DNA of 64,000 bases from Prostheceraeus crozeri (lineage: Eukaryota; Platyhelminthes; Polycladida; Euryleptidae), in the NCBI GenBank assembly GCA_907163375.1, contig CAJQUW010009190.1:38371-102370 (forward strand), given 5' to 3'. A program made the position numbers and the translations under genes. Position 1 is the stretch's first letter; the number at the start of each line of letters is the position of its first letter. Below, piece after piece: positions 10,745-22,009 of this stretch. The notes under the pieces are model-generated. The model had not been told where the DNA came from and searched no databases. It saw only the letters and a program-made list of their open reading frames with translations.

Positions 10745-11158
10745 ATACTTTGAGCAATGCAATAGCGTGTACAAGTCTATTTTAGCTCATTTTGAGGCTG
10801 AGAATGCAATTAGCTCTCGAATGATGCGTGACATGTTGCTGTGTGTCATAATAGGAAAGCATTAGATTTGATTTAAGCTCGACATAATGTGGGTGGTCCT
10901 TTTTTTATGATCAGCTCTACTTTTTTGACTGATCTCTTTAACATCGTCCTTGTCTGCCAGATGTGCCTTTATTATCTTGGTCACAGATGTGGACGTCATT
11001 CGTTAATGTCTATCAATTTGCAAGTTGTGATTGCAAGAGACAATTATCAGCTAAATTGCCGCAAGAAATTCGTACGAATTCTATGATCCCGCAAGAATGC
11101 GCGATAGGAAGAGCCGTCGCTATACATACGTAAGAAAATGTGATGGATGAATTCGCCA
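10745..11158 (-). repeat. Interspersed repeat, fuller copy
   Basis: A continuous 414-bp copy whose two halves are found separately on the other strand at 1795-1945 and 3249-3503. It lies just outside the piggyBac end. No coding capacity or terminal repeats were recognised. Confidence 0.8.
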
Positions 11159-11159
11159 A

Positions 11160-12100
11160 CATACAATGATTTGTTCAAGTAGCCACTCTTTCATTTGATC
11201 AATCGCTGCTTTTCTATAAATCTGTATTGATTATTATATACTGTACACATTATTAAAATACCTTCAAAAATCTTTCATACATTATACATCTCAAAATGCA
11301 TCAATTTCTATCTCTATAATTCATTTACAAATATAATTGCATAATAAATCATAGGAGCAATTTAGTATTTCAACTCCACTCAATTGCCTCAAGCTGCCCT
11401 CAACAATATTATCATATGATTGCTTTAATCAATGCACAAAACTTATTTTGTAAGCGATAATTAAGTAAAGCAATGAACACCAGATAATTAATCAATAATT
11501 AATTGATTGCGCATTCATTAGATGATTGGTCAGTCATATTTAATTTAATTACAATTACATATACTGATATAGACTTAAATCAATTGACCGATCAAATGCA
11601 GAAATTTGATCTATCAGAAGTGATCTAGAGCAACCAAATGTGACAAACCCATTCAAATATATACATGCAGATATTGAGCACAACCTAATGCGGCAAGATT
11701 CAACAAATGTGGCAATGTAAAAATCAATTTGAGAGCATCAAATAATCTACACCAAAATTTTCAAATGAAATGCAATTGTAGTTACATAATATAGTTAATG
11801 TTTTCTAAGATAATTTTAGAAAAACTTTGCGCTTTCATCAGTTATTTTATTTCAAATTGTAAGTGAAAAGAGAACTGATCGGAATCTCGATACTAAGGCT
11901 GAATTAAGTTGTATTTTTTCACTGACTGGTATCTCCGAGAAAACGGATTAGTGATGAATTAATGATAAATACATTTTATATGTTTCAAATCTAATTTGAT
12001 TAATGGATAGAATCTGTGAGATTCAACTGTCCAATTTGGATGACCTTCTGTCATATACTTGATACCAGCAAAAATAATGCATTTTCAGATCTGAAACTTC
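11160..12100. other. No gene recognised
   Basis: AT-rich intergenic DNA with many short TTAATTAATT-type stretches. No open frame above 60 codons, repeat unit or splice-supported exon is visible. Confidence 0.6.
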
Positions 12101-13147
12101 TATATTCGAACATAAAAGAAATTTATCCTCGTTAAACAACTTCGCACGAAGATGTCATGAAGCATCAAACACCTCGGTAAGTAACGAAAAAGATGGATAA
12201 AATAATCTGTTACATCAGCAACAGTTACTGCGGAAACAGACTGCTCAGCTATTTGAATAAGCATGGCAATCCGTTCCGCATGATTGATTGTCAAAGTCTG
12301 TTGACGAACTGCAGCCAGTTGTCATTTTATCGATGACTTCCATTGACTGAAGCAATTTTCGACGATGTTTGAAAGTGGCCTGTATTGAGTTTGGCAATGT
12401 GAGACTCATTTGGTGGCAATCTTGCTTCTCCAGCTTTTCGTGCGCACTTGCGTTGTCAAAAATAAAGCATACGGATGGAGCATGAGGAGGAAATGGGATG
12501 TGTTCAATGAAATCAATGAATCGTTCACTAATCTTCCCTCCTCCTTCAAGTCTTCCCTCCTCCTCCTGCAAAAGTCATTGTCAAGTTCTCTAAGTACTTG
12601 CCATTTATTACACGATATGCTCGCTCTCCTACCCGCAAACGACCTCTAGTACGCCTTGACCAAAGGTTTTTACCTGCCTCCTCGATGAATATGAGCTCCC
12701 TGTTGACACCTTCTTCCATCATCCAACGAGCAATTTCTCTGCTTCTCTCTTTCGTTGTTTGAGAATTTCTCTCTACTGGAGAGTCTTCAACTTTGTGATT
12801 GAGACCAACTGTCAAATTAAAGTTCATGGCTGTGTCGTTCGTGACAAACTAGGTTGGTCAGGTAAACAAGCGTGCAGCTCATAGATGATCAAATGTAAAC
12901 TCTGGGTGATTGTTCACGATGTTCACCGCTGTCTCGGTAAGGATTTGGTTTACCTTTCTTCTGTTCGCTCTCATACTTCCTCTCAGAGCTGCTACCTCAC
13001 CGTTTCTCTTGAGAGCTCTACTGACTACTGCCCATGCGGATGACCGCCTTATGCCCAATTGTCGAGCAAGTTCTACGTAATCTTCACCTCGATTGAAGGC
13101 ATCAAATCATCATTGTTTGCCAGTTGCAGTACTTTTGCAGAAGGCAT
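12100..13147 (-). pseudogene. IS630/Tc1-mariner-type transposase remnant
   Basis: Read on the minus strand from MPSAKVLQLANND (13147). A helix-turn-helix region contains YVELARQLGIRRSSAWAVVSRALK. The DDE_3 core follows with RELIFIEEAGKNLWSRRTRGR and RVGERAYRVING, then FIFDNASAH. In the family the first catalytic residue sits in a FIDE motif. Here it is E rather than D, which by itself argues for inactivity. At least three frame changes or stops separate the blocks (before 12827, near 12560, and in the N-terminal part). The region carrying the third acidic residue is not recognisable. Terminal inverted repeats were not found. Confidence 0.75.
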
Positions 13148-13546
13148 GACTGCCACAATGTGAGATGGTTAAGCTTCAATATTTTGTTTATCGGCTACAA
13201 TGTGAAAAACTAGAATTCATTCAAGCATCCAGCGAGGGAATGCGGCCTGTTTGCCAGGAGCAGGGAAATATGACATTTTACGAACTTTTTATTACTTATA
13301 GTGTTCTACCTTCCTCAAGACGATTTTTTCGTGAAATAAAAAAAGTTTCGGATAATGCTTGAAAAAGCATGACAAATGCATAAACTTCTGGTAGCATGAA
13401 TGAATCATAGAAGGCACCATAAAGTTACATACAATCTCATTTCCAGCATAATACTGCAGCTCTTCACATTTTTACCAGTACATTTAAAAAGTGGTTCTTG
13501 CAAGAACAATCTATGAATCTATGAATTGAATGTATTGAGACATCAT

Positions 13547-13999
13547 TGCAGTTCCTCGCACTAGTGCAAGAAATGTATATCATCGCATAGCTTGCAGTGC
13601 ATGCACCACAATTGAACAAACTGTCTGCGATGCTTGAAACACGAGACTCAGGATCTCAATTCCATCTTAAAGCACGATCAGCTATGCGGTATTATGCCGT
13701 ATTTCCTGCATGATATTGTGCTCTTGCACTAGGAGTGCGAGGATCTGCAGTGATATCTCATTAAATTCGATGCATAGATTGTCCGTGCAAGAACCACTGT
13801 TTAAATGCACTGATATAAATGCAAAGAACTGCAATGTCATGCAGGATGCACAGTATAATAGCACATTGCTTATTGTGCTTCCGCCTGCATTTGAACTCAC
13901 TGTCTAGGTTACTTAAAGCCGTCGACGATTCGGGTCTCGTGTTTCAAGCAATATACATAGACAGTTCGTTCAATTACGGTGGATGCACTGCAAGGCATG
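13547..13999. repeat. Foldback/MITE-like element with nested inverted repeats
   Basis: Outer arms at about 13600-13655 and 13935-13990 are reverse complements (shared words include GTGCATGCACCACAATTGAAC-like and CTTGAAACACGAGACTC-like stretches). Inner arms around 13689-13720 and 13829-13862 share CCTGCATGATATTG. GCACTAGTGCAAGAA-type words recur. The whole could fold into a branched hairpin. Short open frames over it are artefacts of the symmetry. Confidence 0.6.
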
Positions 14000-15000
14000 T
14001 GGTAAGACTTTTTCGGACAACAATGAAGGACATTTTCAGGCGCTTGTGTTCATAATGTTGACTGCTGCTGTTGAAGTGACCTATCGTCATTTTTTTTCTG
14101 TACAGTTCATGTTTGATGCAATGCACTGCTATGATAAACTTATTCTTGTAGAATATTTAAATTTATAGCATTGAAAAAGTTGTGCTTTTATCACTGCTGT
14201 TTCAATATTCATGCTTTTCATAACTAAACAACCCTTTTATGAAATGTAAGCACCATTTGATCAAAACAGCAAGCTACTGCTATAAGAAGAATTGAATAGT
14301 GTAATATATTTTGAATAATTACATTGAGTTTCCGAAATTCACTTGAAAGTTGCAAAATTGATGTCCATGATGAAAACAAATGAAATTATAGGTCAGTAAA
14401 TGCCACAAAAATGATTCGATCCTGTGCGCATGACGTTCCTGGAGGCCCCGTGTATTGTGCAACATTTATTATATTGTTTCTGGCATAACTACCATCGTTT
14501 TCCGAGTTTTTTTGATCTGCGGGTTCGTTGCAGCTGATCTATTTCTCTGAAGCATCAGTGTTTGACTTTGGGCCTTATTTTGGTCACAATTTATTTCTTT
14601 TCTGCTCCGTCACAGTGATGGTAATTCACCTCGGATTTCATCATTGTTGACTGGCCAGTGTGTCATTGGAATTCCCTGTGGTTCGATGGTCAATAATAGA
14701 AGTGTGAATTCGTCTGTTATTTGTTTCGGCGGTATTCATCGTTTCTTAGTCTCATTGTTCTGCGTCATCATCGTCATTTATCTGCTCTCTTCTTTGACTG
14801 TTGGTGTGTGTGTGTGTATTAGGCGGTATTGTCGGTTATCAATAAATCAGCTGTTATCAAACCATCAGTCAAACGCCCCTATCCCGTGAATCGTGAGATA
14901 TCGATTTTTGGTCACGTGAGTGTGTTTCGTCAGCCTTTGTAAGCTACCTTACGTCATGACATTCCGAACAACACATGCAGTTCACAAGGTTCAGTTACAA
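14000..15000. other. No gene recognised
   Basis: About 1 kb with a short (GT)n tract near 14804 and no convincing exon or repeat border. Confidence 0.5.
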
Positions 15001-15004
15001 TTAG

Positions 15005-15587
15005 GCCGCTGTCACACAGGAAAAGGCGTCTTGCATCTTTCATTTGGGATTTCCCTTTAATTGCATCTAGAAAGGAATACAACCTATCACACACAAAAAG
15101 TCATCAGCCATAAGACATCTTCTATCTTCCCGTCACGCTGTCACACAGAAAAAGTCATAAGACGTCGTCCATCGGACATAAGGCATGAAATTATGCGGCT
15201 GATCAAGTCCATCATCCACCACGTATCAGCCGCGAGACTGTTCTAAAAATAGAACAACGTGAAGTGACGTCAGAGGAAAGATTTAGGAAGCTGTCATTTA
15301 CGAAGAGAAGCAATCAGAAAACAACCTTTGTTCACAATGTCTAGCGAGAACGAGGATCAAGACAGTAGTCACAGCAACGGTAAATAGTGAAAAATAGCGC
15401 TGACTGTATCGGAAATGGATTTCTCTACTGTGACTGCGGTAGGTGGATGATGGAAGATGAACGATGGAAGGCGGAAGATGGCAGATGAAAATCGTCTCAT
15501 CATGCCTTATGGAAGACGCCTTGAAGAATGTACAAAGAGGCAAGTGACATGGAAGACGGAAGACTCCTTTTCCTGTGTGACAGCGGC
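15005..15587. repeat. MITE with ~20-bp terminal inverted repeats
   Basis: The left end GCCGCTGTCACACAGGAAAA is matched in reverse complement at the right end (TTTTCCTGTGTGACAGCGGC, ending at 15587). Variants of TCACACA(G/C)AAAAAGTC recur inside at about 15087 and 15149, and GATGGAAGATG-type units fill the right half. It is 583 bp with no transposase, so it is non-autonomous. The superfamily is not clear; a target duplication could not be fixed. Confidence 0.75.
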
Positions 15588-16168
15588 TTTGCTGATCTGC
15601 ATGACTTGATGGCAGAATTCGACAAACGAATAAGGGTGCGCTTTAATGAAATATCCAATAAAATAACATTCATCGAGGCTCAGTGGAGAAGGTTCAATCA
15701 GAACAAATTCGCGCGTCTTTAGAGATGGGAAACATCAAAGACATTATTGTACAATAGCAAAAGCAAATAGAAAAATTTGAAGTAGAGAAGCGAGAACTGA
15801 GCTTCATTATTACTGCAATATCCGAAGATGAAATTAAGGTGGATGATGAATCACTATCTACTGACAGTAAAAACGTGAAAATCTGTATGGATGGACTACG
15901 ACAACCTTTCTTTGATTGAATGTGTTCGTCTTGGACATTTTAACTGAAAACGAAGTCGACCGGTCAAGATCAAACTTAATCGCGTTTAAACAGGAAATAA
16001 TTTATTGAAATTGCAGAGACGGTTGAGGCAGAATTATGACGTAAAACTCTTTCGGTGCCATTTATAAAAAGCCTGACCGTTCTCCTTTAGCACGTAAAGA
16101 AGATAAACGTTTGCGCGAAAAGTTAAAAGAGTTGCGATCAATAGCCTCGAATGCTGACAAAATATACA
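15588..16168 (+). pseudogene. LINE ORF1-like remnant
   Basis: Plus-strand blocks read KRIRVRFNEISNKITFIEAQ (coiled-coil-like), YDNLSLIECVRLGHFN, RPVKIKLN, then DRSPLARKEDKRLREKLKEL. This order (coiled coil, RRM-like 'R-hG' segment, RPIKV-type strand, SPD-LT-ER helix) fits the nucleic-acid-binding ORF1 of non-LTR retrotransposons. Several stops and frame changes break it. It begins at the MITE border and is cut at 16169 by another repeat. The identification rests on motif order and is moderate. Confidence 0.5.
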
Positions 16169-16300
16169 CAGGGGTGGCGCTACGGGGGGTCCTGGGGGGC
16201 ACATGCCCCCCAAGAAAATTATTGGACCCCCCGTCGGCAGGGCCACTGTCGGCACCGGGATTAAATTTTGTCGGCAGTCGGCCTCCAGCACCTATATTTT
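16169..16300 (+). repeat. hAT-like terminal repeat fragment
   Basis: CAGGGGTGGCGCTACGGGG at 16169 resembles the start of many hAT transposon ends. It contains the hairpin GGGGGCACATGCCCCC. The matching opposite end was not found and the right border is uncertain. Confidence 0.35.
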
Positions 16301-16870
16301 AATAGGTAATTTAAAATTAATATTTTAATGTTACATTACAATAATAGAGAGTAGTTACGAATCGTTGCATTAGATACTGACTTGGATTGCTAGCCAAGTC
16401 AGCAACATTTACTACAAGCATTTTTGTTTACAACGTTATCTCTTTATCCTGTTGAGCGGTAGCAAGGATGTAGGGAAGAGATTTTCTCTGTGTCGATTTT
16501 TTGGTTATTTGATTATTGTTGACACGTGAACAGCTATAATAAATAGGTCATTAAACACAAGATAAAAGTTTGTTATCGTCTTGTTAAGGTTCGGTATCAC
16601 GTTTCTGAGATCTTATTCTGAGACATAGCTTTAATGAATAATTAGAACAGCTGACAATATGAAGGAGCAATTGTCATTTTTGATGATTTTGCCGTGTTCA
16701 GAATATGCGAGCGTATTTTATCTAATAGATTTGCTACTTATTAACATGTAGCATTATAACTGATTTCTCAGTGGATTTTTTTGAATGATGAGGATGAGAT
16801 CAGATAATAGATAAGCGATTTTTTACTAGAGATTTCCACCTGCTAATACAATCAATCATCTTGAGCATAG
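16300..16870. other. No gene recognised
   Basis: AT-rich DNA without recognisable coding or repeat structure. Confidence 0.5.
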
Positions 16871-16871
16871 A

Positions 16872-17135
16872 AATTGACAACAATAAAACCTCTAGAATGG
16901 AAATGAAGCTTCATGCAATGCACAATAGCGGCACCTAAATCGTACGCATTTTCACTTAGATGCACCTGCTAACGGCTGTATCATTGGGTTAGAATCAGTC
17001 ACATGAGTAAATCGAAGCTTTTAATTGGTTCTTCATGCCCCAATTTAGTTCCCTCGGATGTGCCGCGACCTTGAGTCAATTTCCATTCTGGCGAACTTCA
17101 GATAAACAGTTTATTTCTATGATCTTGAAAGACAA
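16872..17135 (+). repeat. Dispersed repeat, inverted partner at 34838-35100
   Basis: About 260 bp matching 35100-34838 in reverse complement, including AATAAAACCTCTAGAATGGA, CATTTTCACTTAGATGCACC and GTGCCGCGACCTTGAGTCAA. Both copies are similar in length, so they look like full copies of a short element (MITE or SINE). No tRNA-like promoter boxes were seen. Confidence 0.8.
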
Positions 17136-17139
17136 TGAG

Positions 17140-19470
17140 CTAATTCAGATTTCGGTAGTGCATGGTGTGATCGATCAAATTTTGCGCGGGCGTAGCGAGC
17201 GTGCGTAGATCATATCGCGCGATGATCTTGCTATTTTACCAATGAGATGGTCCAAATATGCTACAGTCATGTGATTTGCTTTCATTTGGATGTTTAAAGT
17301 AAAACGAAACGCCACATCTGCACCATTTCTGAAGTCGCACGACTGATTCAACAGTTAATAGAACGCTTGTTGTTCGCGTTGTCGAATAGTTCAGACGGTC
17401 GATCTGCTAAACAGAGTGTCAAATTATGAATTGATACTTTACTTTCAAAGTCAGTGGTACAGTAAGGTATGGAGTAACCTCCTCAGCGACTCTATTGCCT
17501 GGTCGCTGCGTCGTTTCTGGAAGCAGTTCCGACTAACTTCGACGTGTCGACCCTCGCTACTGGGACATCATCCCAGGTGGTTGACTTTGGCGAGAATGTG
17601 GAATTTTTCCGCTGAGTGAAGCAGTCGAAGGAAAAAATGAAGGCATATATGTACCACTGACTTGGCCATGAGAAGTAGGGACACCCCAGTGACGGCTGGC
17701 CACCACTTGCAGCATGTTTTAATAGAAATTAAGATTTCCTCCCCTACTTCGTTTGAAAGACCTGTCTGGGTGTAGTGTCGAAAGCAACAACTTTGACAAT
17801 CTGAGAGGGACCGGCCTGAGAGTGGAGAAAGAACTTTAAAATTGCAATCGATTCGCCAGCAGCTTCAAACATGAGATCTTGGCAAGTCTCATCTTGGAAG
17901 TAGTTAAGATAGGCTTTAATAATTACAAATATACTTTGAAAGTACTCAAGAAAAATTTGCATCTTCTTAACTGAAAATCCCTTTTACTATTGCGAAATAC
18001 AGAAGTCACATACAATGACATATACATGCAGTGTAACCTACAGTATGGGTAGTCATATAACCGTAGCATCTGTGTAGGCAAATAGTCTGCATCTCATGCA
18101 GTCAAATGGTCAGTCATACAAAATGCTTTGTAGTTAAGCGCAAGGTTGTAGTTCCTAAGTGATAGTCATAATAATGCAGTATACATAATTTGCATGCAAT
18201 TGGACATAAATGCACATTTAGTATGCCAAATTTAACTTGTTATATAATCGAAATATTTCTAATTCAATTTGTAAGAGTCTAGATAATAAGGTTAAACTTT
18301 CTCGGGGTTCAACTTAGCCAGGCCAAGGAGTTATGAAACAAATCAAGCAGATGAGCTTTGTGATGCTTGTGGTCTAGAAAAAAACAAGCTCAAGAAAAAG
18401 AATTAGAAAACAATCGAAATGCTTAAAACACATTGTAACTATATCCTCGCTAGGATCCTCTTCCATTAATGATTTCCGCACACAAGTATTTTATCCGATA
18501 ATTGATCTTTGCATGAACGAGTTGAACCGATGATTTAACGAGGAAAATAAGGTTATCATGAAAGATAGATCGTCACAGACCCCTGGAAGCAAAGATTTTT
18601 TAAAGTAGGATATCATCCGACCCTTCGGAGAAATTTACAATGCTCAACAAGACTATCTTGATATTGAGGTAAAAAGTATGATGCGATTACTATCAAGAAA
18701 AAAGGACGTCATTGATCATTGTCCTTACTGTTATTTTCTCTGTTTATGTATAAAATAGTATCACGAATACCAATTACTTTTGTAGACCTATCTCATTTCA
18801 GTTTTTGCTCGTATCTTTTGTAAATGTAGGCCCAATACTGATTTAAGCGAAGTTATAACTTGCAAGCTCTATCAATTTGCTTTTGTACATAAATGATATT
18901 GTTTCTTGAAAATCGTGTCCTAACACGGTAGCTAAAGTACATGTACATCCCATGTCTTTCGAAGTTTTATGACATGTGCATGCGTCAGTTCCTTGTCCTC
19001 ACCATTTGTACATAAAAAATTCTAATGTTTTCTCTATATACCTTTTTCTCAAATTAAATTTGGAAAGCAAATGCATAAAGTTCCTACATACAAGTAGGCT
19101 CTGATTATTTGAGTTGCATGCATGCATTAACATTAAATCGATTGACATAGTTCATAGCTTTTATGGTGTAGTAGAGAACTCCTAGAAAATAGAGTGTATG
19201 ATGAAGGTCATCATCACGCACGCTACATGAGTAAAAGCATCCTCGTATTTATACAACACATAGCGTTTAGCAAGCGAAGGTGCTTTCAGTTGATAGCTAC
19301 TTATTTACGAATTTTAATTGTTCCCGCAAGAAGAAATTTAACAAACCGGTACAAAACTTGCTACCTGCTCTTATGCAACATACACGAGGTAAGCCAATCT
19401 GTTTCAAAAGTCTCGAAGTTAACATAAATGCGTTACGTAGGATTTTGAAAGAAAATCATAGATATACTCG
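17140..19470. other. No gene recognised
   Basis: 2.3 kb of mixed sequence. A GC-richer stretch at about 17460-17720 has no recognisable product. Small open frames (for example 17744-17962 on the minus strand) resemble nothing known to me. Confidence 0.5.
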
Positions 19471-19473
19471 TTA

Positions 19474-22005
19474 TTAACCCATTTAAGGCCGCCTATGTAA
19501 ATATCGGCAAATTTTCTATAAAAATGGTGGTAAGTATTTCAGAATGTTACAATTAAGAATAATATATGATGACCAGTTCATTACAATAACCCTATCTTAG
19601 AAATTAAAGCCGTAACGATTTCGTTACGATGGCGTCATATGATGTCAAAATATACAAAAGCATGTTTTTTTTTCAAATGTAGCCTATGAATTGCTCGAAG
19701 CAATTCCTGCCGAAGTAATGAGTCATATCTTCAGCATGAAAGCTCTCCATCATATTTCAGAGGTATTTGTCGAAATTGTGAATTAGCAATTTAATCAAAG
19801 GCCTGCTTGATGCTACTTGTCGTTGCTGTTTGCTGTCAAGTCGTTATCGTTGAAATGAGAACAAGTTTTTATATTTCGAAATTCATGTCGAGAAATTGAT
19901 TCTCTTTCTGCATCAACTCCAAATTCATGGCAGAGTTGGAGACGCCTCGGTCATTCGCAATGTCCACGTAAATAAAGAACATCAAGAAATGAACGCATTT
20001 TAGATTGTTTAGTATTATGTAGGCCTAAACAATTCTTTTGTCACGGGTAGTCACTGGTTTCTGCCACTGAATTCGATAAGACCATCAGCATGTGTATCAA
20101 GCATCTCATAAAGATTCTTGCCTTGAAATGCATCCAGAGAATGTTTGTCCTATCTGCGAAGATGGAAATTACCGATATTTGCCATTATGTTGACTGCTTT
20201 TTCTGTTTACTGAAATGATCATTCAAATCATCTTTCGTTGCAATCATTGCAGCAGAAATGGGTTCTTCAGCTCTATGGTTGTCATCCAGGCTTGGATAAT
20301 GCCAGGATGGATAATGTTAGTGAAAGCGACTCTGATGATTCAGATCGGTTTTCTGATATTGATGACTCCATCACCTGTTAATTTTACGTCATTCGCCAAA
20401 GCTGATTCTCCACCTATTCTCAGGGATCCCTTCGTGTCCTCCGCTTCCGGCTCCGCTCCCGTTTCTCGCCCGACTTCTGCTCAAATAACCAGTCCGTGGA
20501 GATCTGTCGAAGAGGCGAACGATAGTCGCTCGGAGCTCCCAACCTTTCTCGTTGCCCCAGGTCTTCGAACAGCATACGAAGAAACAATGCTGTCGAATAC
20601 AAGTGATGTTGACATTTGCAGAAGTGCTCTCAGTTTTTTTATTACGGATTAGTTAATCGAAACACTTGTGCAATTTACAAATATTCGTGCTTCGATCTAT
20701 CTTCAAACAGAAACTCTAATGGACTAATTGCTCTTTCGCCGAAATGAAGAAATTTATCGGTATCGTGCTGCTGATGGGCGTCGTGAGGAAGCCTCAACTC
20801 ACTGACTACTGGAGTACTAATGATTTAATTTGTACTCCCTTCCTTCACTCCGAATTTTCTCTTACACGAGATCATTTTCTCTTGATTTTACATTTTATTC
20901 GATTCTCAAATTATGAAAATTTCGGTGGCGAACAGAATTGTCTTCGTAAGATTCAGCCATTTGTTAACATGATTCGTTCGATTTGTAAGGATGTGTATAG
21001 GCCATCTCAGAATGTAACTGTGGACGAGTCTTTACTTTTACACAAAGGTCGGCTGTATTTTAAACAATACATACCGGCGAAGAGAAGGCGCTTCGGAATC
21101 AAAATTTATTTTTTATGCGAAAGTGACTCTGGTTTTACATTGAACGTTTCATTTCACACTGTAAAAGCAGATCATGATCAGTTTGCCTCCGCTTGTTGTA
21201 GTCTCAGTGCATCGGAGCGAATCGTTGTCTATCTTTGTGATGAACTATTGGATTTAGGATACACTGTTTGGTGTGATAATTGGTTCAACAGTGTCAGGTT
21301 GGCCAATTATTTATTATCAAGAAGAACGCTTTTAGTCGGCACTATTCGTCCGAACCGTGTTGTCCCGCCCATGCTTCAGGAGGCCGTGGTAAATGTAAGA
21401 GAGACAAAGTTTTTGCGCTCGGACGACTTGCTTCTATCGAAATTTTGTGATAGAAAGTCGTCTGGACAGAAAATTGTTTTTATGATTGATACAAAAAACA
21501 AAGCTTCTCCTTCCGATTGTCAGCGTGTTATAAAAGGTGGAAAGAGAATAATTTTTAGAAATAGTACTACCATGTCTGAGTAAAACAAATTTATGGGAGG
21601 AGTTGATCGTGCTGATCAAATTTTACACACTCGTACTTATGACGCAACTCGAAAAAATATACCGCTGGTTCCATAAAGTATGTATACATCTTATTCAACG
21701 AATGCGCCTCAATGCCCACATTGCTTATTCCATTTACGGGGGCAAGGAAAATATTCAAAACTTTTTAATGTCATGCGTTCGCCTCTTTCTGTGTGAAACA
21801 GGGGTAGGGAGGCAACCTCTTATACCTCGAAATGCATCGTGTGCTTCAAACTCGCATTTTCCATCTTAGTTTCAACCAAGAGGAAATAACATTCATCCGA
21901 CTAAAAGATGCCTGTGTGTTACTCACTTGGTAGGATTAAAAAAACTACCGTATTTTGTGATACCTGTCCAACAAATCCGGGACTTTGCATTACTGTTTTG
22001 GTAAT
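19474..22005 (+). mobile_element. piggyBac-type transposon, right end not found
   Basis: A TTAA at 19474-19477 is followed by CCCATTTAAGGCC, a plausible piggyBac left end. The transposase remnant lies downstream on the same strand. No matching inverted end could be located to the right, so the right border given is only the end of recognisable coding sequence. The end sequence differs from those at 10.7, 25.5, 39.0 and 44.4 kb, so several piggyBac lineages have entered this region. Confidence 0.65.
20300..22005 (+). pseudogene. piggyBac transposase (DDE_Tnp_1_7), broken
   Basis: The N-terminus is acidic (DNVSESDSDDSDRFSDIDD at about 20300), as is usual for the family. It is followed by a frame-shifted LIETLVQFTNIRAS segment. 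The longest block, 20744-21583, carries most of the DDE domain with the first two active-site aspartates in VTVDESLLLHKGR and VWCDNWFNS. A TAA stands where the family has Tyr (after TTMSE). The same frame then goes on with NKFMGGVDRADQ, holding the third aspartate. Another block ends in a cysteine-rich finger around CDTCPTNPGLC near 21960. The catalytic triad is recognisable, but two or more frame changes and the in-frame stop make it dead. Confidence 0.9.
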
Positions 22006-22009
22006 AAGA

